In this document: piece by piece, positions 57,202-64,000 of the stretch
Layout: each line of letters opens with the position of its first letter
How positions within the stretch are numbered: the first letter of the stretch is position 1
From: Gymnopilus junonius
Taxonomy: Eukaryota > Basidiomycota > Agaricomycetes > Agaricales > Galerinaceae
Reading direction: 5' to 3'
NCBI GenBank assembly: GCA_015501075.1
Contig: JADNYJ010000149.1
Location: forward strand, 1-64,000
DNA length: 64,000 nucleotides
The notes under the pieces: model-generated
What the model was told of the DNA's origin: nothing
Seen by the model: the letters and a program-made list of their open reading frames with translations, nothing else
The model's database searches: none
Translations under genes and position numbers: made by a program

Positions 57202-58585
57202 TTGGGTGACGATCTCTTCTCGCTGTCCCCTTTAACATCACCAGAGCCTACGCCACCTCACACTCCAGCAGGAATGCCCCCATGTTCCCCCAAACCCACG
57301 AACACCACCTTGCAGGAAGGTATTCCCTGCACAAATCCAGCTATTCCTCCCCCCAGCAGCTTGAAACCCGGCGAAAATTCACGCGAGAAATGGAAGCAGA
57401 CGTTGAGGGCAAACGCTCACGCCACTCGTAAAAAACGCCGGTTAGCCCAGCAGGAAGCTCGATTCGGTGATGGACCAGTCCCTTCAGGCGCGCAGAGCAA
57501 GTATGTCTGCGCTGCAGAACCAGTATACACGCCCTTGGACTCAAGACATGCGGGCATCACAAGTACGGGCTTCACCGCCTTGGACTGTGGCTCGATAGAC
57601 GGCAAGACGCATCAGACATATCGCCTGAAGGATATGGTTGGCGAGCGGTCTACGTTCAACCTGTCACTTCAGGAGTGGGATGGAAAGTACGCAGCCTACC
57701 GTTATTCTGTCTGGCTATGCTCACTCGTTTATAGGACGCCCATGGCCGTTGTTGACCTCGATGGCAGGATCTTTGGCTTCTTGGCAGGTATTCCGGACGC
57801 GGACTACTGGGAGGAGCAACATCAAGCCGCTGCTCAGCTACTCGAAGATGCACGGCGTCGCTGTCGTCTCCCAAAACACTCTGCGCATCACCGCCGGGGT
57901 GCGTTCACTACCTTGTGGTGCGGGTTCTCTCATGGTGGCGGCTCAACTGAACCAGGGAATTGCACCGACACCAAGACAAATAAAGGCATTCTCGATGGAC
58001 TGATGTCGGCAGAGCCTTTCAGCAGAATTGCAGGGTTTGGTTCATGTGAGTTATTGACTTCAGCCATTAACCACTCAGAAGTACTCATTAGTCCATCAGC
58101 CGTCTTAAAGGATGGGCTCCAGGCCTACACAAACACTACGTCGAGAAATTATGTGAAGTACAGAAAGCAAATCCCTCCCTCAAACGTCCCTTCCTCAACA
58201 GTGTCTTTCCGTCAACCATGTTCAACCTAGGACCACGCACCGTCTGCTACCCGCACCGCGATTTTGCCAACCTATCTTTTGGGTTTTGCGCCATTACCGC
58301 ACTTGGCTCCTTCAATCCCAAAAAGGGGGGCCACCTCGTGCTCTGGGAGTGCGGCCTGGTTATCGAATTCCCCCAGGATCAACCGTCCTCATTCCATCAT
58401 CCATCATCACCCACTTTAATACCGCCATCGCCAAATCCGAGACGCGCTACTCCTGCATGCAATATGCGGCAGGTGGCCTATTCAGATGGGTAGACCATGG
58501 CTTGAAGAAAACGGAGACGCTCCACAAGTCGCTTTCAGAAAAGGAGCTGGATGAATGGCCTCTCTCTACTCCTTCCTTCTGTTAA
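57202..58585 (+). pseudogene. TET/JBP-type 5-methylcytosine dioxygenase, frame-broken
   Basis: The first frame (57202 to about 58045) has a Pro-rich start, a basic stretch, then TPMAVVDLDGRIFGFLAGIP, HRRGAFTTLWCGFSHGGGS and GILDGLMSAEPFSRIAGFGS. A gap of 50-70 nt that should be an intron leads to WAPGLHKHYVEKLCEV, FNLGPRTVCYPHRDFANLSF and FCAITALGSFNPKKGGHLVL. The last piece, in yet another frame, reads PGSTVLIPSSIITHFNTAI, KSETRYSCMQYAAGGLFRWV. These are the TET/JBP family landmarks: H-x-D (58254-58262), distal His (58412-58414) and the 2-oxoglutarate Arg (58445-58447). The final shift sits in a run of five C at about 58371, so one missing C would explain it. No in-frame ATG precedes 57202; the start is probably in an upstream exon or at a later Met. 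These enzymes oxidise 5mC; in basidiomycetes they are often linked to KDZ transposons (Iyer and colleagues). Confidence 0.7.
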
Positions 58586-58836
58586 TGCTTCATAGCGCAT
58601 AGATTTTAATTCACGAGCAATATCTTATAGCGAGGATGTAGAATTGTAATTCTAATAATTTCAATTTTGTGAATGACATCGCGTTCGTTTGCGCTCATGC
58701 TATGCCTGAATGGATGTCATCATTTGGGTCTTTCACCCCAGTGTTTATTTTCTTACATTTCTTGCTTCTTGATACACTTCCTATTGGTATTATTGGCACA
58801 AAACAACTGTAGAAACATACAAGGTAGGCGTGTAAA

Positions 58837-60180
58837 CTAAGCATGATCACGACGCGGACGCTTGAATCCGATGTTTCCGCGCCGTCTTCCAATGGCCTTT
58901 TCACGCGCATCACTGGATAACCGATTTCAGCGTTGAAGTGCTTGCCGTCTCCTTGAGTCAAACCCAATGCATAGATCTTGTCCGTCGCCGCCAACGGGAT
59001 TGCTGTGAATGGGGCTGGCTCAGTGCGAGGAAAGGGGAATATCGGTTCTGCTCATCGTTAAATGTGAAATTGATTTGCTTTTCTGCCTTTAAAGCAGAAT
59101 GCCAGGCATCATCAGTGATGCCAGGAATTGTGCAAATTTCCCATTCAATCTGTTTCTTGAGGTTTTCATTCGTCAATTTGGGAAGCTCGCTCAGACGCTT
59201 TGGAACGCCGGGTGGAATGTCATTGTCTTCATCCTCTTCGTCCGAGCCATCTTCATTATCTAGCCCTCTCTGATATTCAACTAGATAAAGGCCATAATGT
59301 ATGAGCTGCCAGCGGAAAAATTCCAGACAGCTGATGGTTGGGCTATCTGCAGCTGCATTCTCAACCTTCATGAGGAATTTGGCACCCAGCCACTCTATCA
59401 GTTGGCGAACAAGCCCTCTGGCAAAAACAAACCGCCGTCTATCAGATGTTGGTATGGTGTTTAGATCATACTGGTCATAGCGGGCCTCGTCGACCTCGTC
59501 CGAGGAAGGGGGCAATTGGTATGTTCTTGGGTCAAGAACATTGAAAAGAATGGCAAGACTACACATATTAATGAAGTCAAGGACGCCATTCCATGTTCTG
59601 ACATCCAGGAGATGGCCTGGGAGTTTATTGAAGTCAGGACCTCCATAATGAATTCAGCATGGAAATAGTGCACAAAGCGCAGGAGGAGAGCATCAGGATG
59701 AGATGTGTTCGTGACAATCTTTTTGCCCATGAGGCAATGCACGAGGCCGTATAGGGTGTCGGTGAGCGTACTCGTCGCATAGAAATGCCCTCCATGGACG
59801 ATAGAGTGTGCTGTGGTATAGACCACGTGGGGTATATTTGGGCACATATAGCTGATTCTCAAAGTAAGAATGACTTCGCAAGGGGTTCAAACTTAGCAGG
59901 AACTTACAATCGGTCACCAGGGCGAAGGTAAACACCCTCAAAGTCCCAAACCGATGGATTGGGCTCATCGACAGCAAAGTGACTAGTAAACGACGGTTGC
60001 TTGAAAATTGAACATAATCCGGCTGTTCTTGAGGGTGCCTCCTCCATGATTTTGGTGTACATAGGAAATTGGTTGAGGGCAGGGGACACTAATCTCGATA
60101 CGATGGCTTGAGATACTCCTACAGGCGGTGCATTCCGAGGCGACATGGGTCCCCTTGTGTCCTCCACTAAGAAATACACA
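58837..60180 (-). pseudogene. Second JmjC-type protein, frame-broken
   Basis: First piece 60180-59908: FTSHFAVDEPNPSVWDFEG and VYLRPGD. A clean 50-nt intron (59858-59907, GTAAGT donor) joins it to ISYMCPNIPHVVYTTAHSIV, HGGHFYATSTLTDTLYGLVH and TNTSHPDALLLRF. PxxPHxVxT followed by GGHFY and TNTxH is the JmjC-related pattern of a family expanded in Agaricomycetes. Near 59645 the frame must shift by one to reach GPDFNKLPGHLLDVRTW and LDPRTYQLP, then a Ser/Asp/Glu-rich C-terminus. A second shift near 59035 leads to a tail ending FKRPRRDHA at a stop at 58837-58839. It converges with the TET/JBP gene. Upstream exons may have been cut by the mariner-type insertion at 60399. Confidence 0.55.
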
Positions 60181-60398
60181 AATGGTCATTATGGGCTTTT
60201 CTTTGTTCGGGCCTGTTTTACTTACTTAGTGGATGAGATGCTTACTTATAATCTAGGATGGTTTAGATTTCTACGAAGGCTGAAGTACTCTAAGGCGTTC
60301 AATGGCGAAGTAGGAGAAGAAGTGCTGCGACACCAGCACTGCAAGTTTGGAATGTCGCAGTTGAGGGCAGGGCATACCGCATTGAAGGGCTGGGCTTA

Positions 60399-61028
60399 CA
60401 GGGTTTTGCATAAATAATGACAGGTCACATCTCGTCCAAAATATTGTGTTTGATTATATTTATTTGGTCAAAAACCGTATGACCGTATTTACCCTGCCAG
60501 GTTGCGCGGAGAAGCTCATCCCTTTCCGAGGCCTCTTTAGCGACTTTTTTGTGGGAAATGGCGATGCGATGTAATGTACGGCAGAGGGTCGGAATTGAAA
60601 CCTCTACACCACGAACTTCCTCCAAACGATTCTGAATTTCATCTAGATACAACCCTGGGTTCGCATCGAGCAAGGCCGCTATGAAATTGATATCACCCAT
60701 ATCCAAAACTCGTGGTCGTTGTCGGGGCAAAGCATACGGATCAGATGTTTGACCATACTCTCGATACCAGCGGAGAATTCTGTATACAGTGCTGTCACTG
60801 CACCCAGCTAGACCTGATATTTCAGATATTTTCTTGTTGTCATTGTATCGCCAGTGAACAATGCGACTGCGGAGCTGTTCGTCCAGGTGCACTGGCATCG
60901 ATCGTGATAAGAGGAAGATAGGCATTGTCACTAAAAATAGCTGATTTGATTCCCAGTCGTGTAAACAAATACAACTAAACACCTCTTTTCCGCGTTGACC
61001 GACCTGTCATTATTTATGCAAAACCCTG
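60399..61028 (-). mobile_element. Compact Tc1/mariner-IS630 element, 630 bp
   Basis: Both ends are CAGGGTTTTGCATAAATAAT plus ATGACAGGTC-type continuation (28 bp, apparently perfect inversion), flanked by TA at 60397-60398 and 61029-61030. The interior holds one minus-strand frame for the DNA-binding part of an IS630-type transposase and no catalytic domain. Perfect ends suggest recent mobility driven from elsewhere. Confidence 0.85.
60425..60982 (-). CDS. IS630/Tc1-type DNA-binding domain protein without catalytic core
   Basis: Intact frame of up to 185 residues; the start is probably at MPVHLDEQLRSRIVHWRYND (about 60900) rather than the first Met. It continues ISEISGLAGCSDSTVYRILR, a helix-turn-helix typical of IS630 and Tc1 transposases, then ALPRQRPRVLDMGDINFIAA and LDANPGLYLDEIQNRLEE, the second winged-helix-like part, and stops 40 residues later. 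The DDE catalytic domain (about 170 residues) is absent without any frame break, so the deletion was clean. The product could bind the element's own TIRs and act as a repressor; that is inference. Confidence 0.7.
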   Translation of the reverse strand: MFSCICLHDWESNQLFLVTMPIFLLSRSMPVHLDEQLRSRIVHWRYNDNKKISEISGLAGCSDSTVYRILRWYREYGQTSDPYALPRQRPRVLDMGDINFIAALLDANPGLYLDEIQNRLEEVRGVEVSIPTLCRTLHRIAISHKKVAKEASERDELLRATWQGKYGHTVFDQINIIKHNILDEM

Positions 61029-61030
61029 TA

Positions 61031-61560
61031 GATAATGGGTCCTCGTAGGAGGTGGCATTGGGGATCAGCATTGCCTGTCAAGAAAGCGTGATGTTTGGCA
61101 GTGTTTGTACCCCAGCCAATCCATGTTTTCCTTCGGTTCCTCGTTGTTCCTGCCTCTTCCCGTTGCTCCCTTAAGTTATATTCAAAATCTGAGCCTGTAT
61201 TTTAGTAGGGTATATACATAAAAATGTGGGATTAAAAAATGAGCTTGTAATTTCAACACGTTCTCAACTTTTGGAGCCAACGAACATCTCAGTTGATGTT
61301 CGAAAAGTAGAAGAACTTGTCAGGCGCTGTAAAAATATAGTAGTCGTCAAAACAGCACAAAAATTTTTCTGGGAACTTATATTCAGTGTATAGTGTGAGT
61401 CTAGCCAGTTCGGACGAAGTTAGATTCAATATGAGCCCTGAATATTACATAGAGCAGGGAGCTATTCTGCATGGTTATCTATAAAGAGCAAAGAAGAGAT
61501 TTAGCTACGAAAAAAATTAATACAGCATCGGAAATGTTAGTAGCAAGTGCTTTAGTATTA
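61031..61560. other. Stretch without a supported gene
   Basis: AT-rich sequence between the mariner-type element and the inverted repeat; no frame or repeat recognised. Confidence 0.3.
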
Positions 61561-61564
61561 GAGA

Positions 61565-62662
61565 TCAAACAAGTTGCCAGAATGTCAAGAGAAATCCAGA
61601 ACTGGTGAAGACAATACCTGAGGAGTTGGTGATCTCACGGCCGAGTTGCATAAGCCCGCAATAACCACCCTTGTCTCTTGCACGAAGAGCCATTCGAGCA
61701 CTCATCCTATTCTTCACTTTGACTCCAAACGTCTGAGTGCAAGAGAGCATTGCATCGCCAACACCTTCCGAAGAGCAACCAGCTTTGAAAAGCGCATGAG
61801 CGAGTTTACGAGCCTGAGATGTGTATGTGCCACTTTTCTTGGGAGACCAAGACGCTTTCACCTTGAAAGCAGTATGAGAACCTTTGAGTGATCTCTGAGC
61901 ACGATGCTTTTGCATGTCAAGAACGTGAACCTTCTTCCGAAGCTTGGCATTGGTAGACTTTCAATAAGCGACTCGGTCCTCCAGTTTCAGAATATGATCC
62001 CTTTCAAGTGATAAGTCTTTCTGAGCCCCTTGATACATTCTACAAAGACTGTTGTTATCTTGTCGAAGTTCCTCTAGATCAGTTTCAAATTGGTCCTTTG
62101 CCATGATGCACTGATTGACAAGTCTTTGAACATGCTTTTGTGACTTCCGTAGGTCTCGAGTGGTCTGGTCAAGCGAGGAAGACAGACTTTCAATTTTTTG
62201 GTTACAGGAAAGAGCAGCATCCTCCAGAGTTGCAAGCCGTAGTTTTAGAGCATTAATTTCGGAGTCTTTCCAGCCAAGCTCGACCTCTCGAAGCACACAT
62301 TCAGCTTCTGAGTCCTCCAATTTGGACTATAGGTCATCAGAGAGGGTTGACAGTCTATGAATCTCCAGTTCTAGATCATTATTACGAGCCTGTTGCCTAG
62401 TTTTGGGTGTTGAACTAGTAAGTGATGGAATATCAGAGCCAATTTCCGGGCGACGAGCTGCCTGCAGGTTTGCCAAGTTCTTGATGTGAGCCAATTGTGC
62501 TTGACTTTGTCGCCTAGTCATAAGAACCAGAAACGAGCACGAAAACAAAGGGCTGAGCCATCGGGAGCCAACCAGCGCATCAAAATTGACGGATCTGTCA
62601 CTGATTGACAGCGCGGTGATGGCGTCCGATGGCTCAACGTCGTTTGTCTTTCCGCCACCCAC
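61565..62662 (-). pseudogene. Coiled-coil Agaricomycete family protein, left arm copy
   Basis: On minus: MTRRQSQAQLAHIKNLANLQ, a long heptad-like coiled coil rich in Leu, Lys and Glu (62320-61961), then KKSGTYTSQARKLAHALFKA, GVKVKNRMSARMALRARDKG and a QLGREITNSSG end at about 61600. The order coiled coil, 'ARxLxxxLxxAG', 'SxRxxxRxxxxGG...QxGxEI' matches a large family of unknown role in Agaricomycetes. Two stops (TAG near 62324, TGA near 61958) interrupt the frame. The same stops are present in the right arm copy. A splice donor may follow near 61610. Confidence 0.5.
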
Positions 62663-62748
62663 GCATCCCAGAATTCATTCACAAAATGATAGAGAACGAG
62701 TCTGAGCACAATTTCTTGGTTCTTAAATAATTTTCCGCCACCTTTTCC
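61728..62748 (+). repeat. Left arm of a giant inverted repeat
   Basis: Every position x pairs with 125728 minus x in the right arm without any gap, from 62748/62980 outwards to the window edge at 64000/61728. All the frames I compared give identical proteins. The arm may extend left of 61728; this cannot be tested here. Confidence 0.9.
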
Positions 62749-62979
62749 GCATTACAAAAGCGTGATATTTGTCCTTTGTTTGTCCCTGATAAACCTCGGT
62801 TCCTTCGATCCCACCTTTTCTCTTTGACTCGATCTCACTTCCACATCATAAAACAATTCGAGAAAAAATTTGAAAATGTCTGTAATGTGCTAAAGCTACA
62901 TTTGGTGGTTGGATTTTGGATGAATCACAGCCCTTCGTTCTGTAGATCAGATTTTGTGAGTAATGTCACTTTTTCCCAA
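62749..62979. other. Spacer of the inverted repeat
   Basis: 231 bases without a counterpart, between the two arms. No gene or known repeat is recognised. Confidence 0.8.
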
Positions 62980-64000
62980 GGAAAAGGTGGCGGAAAATTA
63001 TTTAAGAACCAAGAAATTGTGCTCAGACTCGTTCTCTATCATTTTGTGAATGAATTCTGGGATGCGTGGGTGGCGGAAAGACAAACGACGTTGAGCCATC
63101 GGACGCCATCACCGCGCTGTCAATCAGTGACAGATCCGTCAATTTTGATGCGCTGGTTGGCTCCCGATGGCTCAGCCCTTTGTTTTCGTGCTCGTTTCTG
63201 GTTCTTATGACTAGGCGACAAAGTCAAGCACAATTGGCTCACATCAAGAACTTGGCAAACCTGCAGGCAGCTCGTCGCCCGGAAATTGGCTCTGATATTC
63301 CATCACTTACTAGTTCAACACCCAAAACTAGGCAACAGGCTCGTAATAATGATCTAGAACTGGAGATTCATAGACTGTCAACCCTCTCTGATGACCTATA
63401 GTCCAAATTGGAGGACTCAGAAGCTGAATGTGTGCTTCGAGAGGTCGAGCTTGGCTGGAAAGACTCCGAAATTAATGCTCTAAAACTACGGCTTGCAACT
63501 CTGGAGGATGCTGCTCTTTCCTGTAACCAAAAAATTGAAAGTCTGTCTTCCTCGCTTGACCAGACCACTCGAGACCTACGGAAGTCACAAAAGCATGTTC
63601 AAAGACTTGTCAATCAGTGCATCATGGCAAAGGACCAATTTGAAACTGATCTAGAGGAACTTCGACAAGATAACAACAGTCTTTGTAGAATGTATCAAGG
63701 GGCTCAGAAAGACTTATCACTTGAAAGGGATCATATTCTGAAACTGGAGGACCGAGTCGCTTATTGAAAGTCTACCAATGCCAAGCTTCGGAAGAAGGTT
63801 CACGTTCTTGACATGCAAAAGCATCGTGCTCAGAGATCACTCAAAGGTTCTCATACTGCTTTCAAGGTGAAAGCGTCTTGGTCTCCCAAGAAAAGTGGCA
63901 CATACACATCTCAGGCTCGTAAACTCGCTCATGCGCTTTTCAAAGCTGGTTGCTCTTCGGAAGGTGTTGGCGATGCAATGCTCTCTTGCACTCAGACGTT
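62980..64000 (-). repeat. Right arm of the giant inverted repeat
   Basis: Inverse copy of 61728-62748, at least 1,021 bases, continuing beyond the window. Confidence 0.9.
63066..64000 (+). pseudogene. Coiled-coil family protein, right arm copy (partial at edge)
   Basis: Plus-strand twin of 61728-62662, with the same two in-frame stops (near 63402 and 63765). It is cut by the window end inside the AGCSSEGVGDAMLSC segment. Shared stops show the gene was dead before the arms were formed. Confidence 0.5.

Noticed and set aside
57202..58585. Assignment of the TET/JBP locus to a complete KDZ transposon
   Set aside because: TET/JBP genes are often inside KDZ elements, but no KDZ transposase motifs or element ends were found near 57-60 kb.
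62776..63210. A 144-residue plus frame across the spacer and right arm
   Set aside because: It reads antisense-like through the arm upstream of the coiled-coil start and duplicates a short minus frame in the left arm; no domain.

Overview
The window looks like nuclear DNA of a filamentous basidiomycete (Agaricomycetes). Spliceable genes have 48-66 nt GT-AG introns, and most recognisable proteins belong to families expanded in that class: Plavaka, pogo-like DDE_1 and hAT transposases, a fungal Helitron N-terminus, a Penelope-like reverse transcriptase, TET/JBP and JmjC dioxygenases, and a coiled-coil family of unknown role. No rRNA, bacterial operon or CRISPR array was seen.

Layout. (1) 1-6.8 kb is CpG-rich, host-like sequence with one good spliced gene (3156-4724) and a decayed proline-rich gene. 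(2) 6.8-9.4 kb holds a hairpin-bearing LTR-like segment and a 5'-truncated Penelope-like RT on the minus strand. (3) 9.4-49.9 kb is a nested repeat block, strongly CpG-depleted and full of stop-ridden transposon genes. It contains a TA-flanked DDE_1 element that also carries a Ulp1-like protease (9923-14461); a second DDE_1 copy split by a hAT element with a perfect 8-bp target duplication (18039-21714); a family of non-autonomous elements rich in CCCAGGGAATCC-type palindromes; two small hAT-type MITEs with perfect duplications; remnants of a Helitron, a tnp2-type CACTA element, a long Plavaka element and a RecQ-like helicase; and two LTR-like segments. (4) 49.9-64 kb regains CpGs. It carries a kinase-like fragment, a five-exon JmjC gene facing a MULE-like remnant head to head, an unrecognised multi-exon membrane-protein candidate, and a TET/JBP 5mC-dioxygenase gene converging on a second JmjC gene. 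It also holds a 630-bp Tc1/mariner-type element coding only for a DNA-binding domain, and a near-perfect giant inverted repeat (arms of at least 1,021 bp) that runs off the right edge.

How it fits together. Most of the window is a transposon graveyard whose CpG loss is what long-term cytosine methylation and deamination would leave. Next to it sits a compact group of candidate chromatin and DNA demethylation genes (one TET/JBP, two JmjC), two of them with single-base frame breaks that are either decay or assembly error. That juxtaposition, the Ulp1 plus DDE_1 element, the palindromic MITE family and the terminal inverted repeat are the parts most worth follow-up. All family calls come from reading motifs by eye; no database search was possible.
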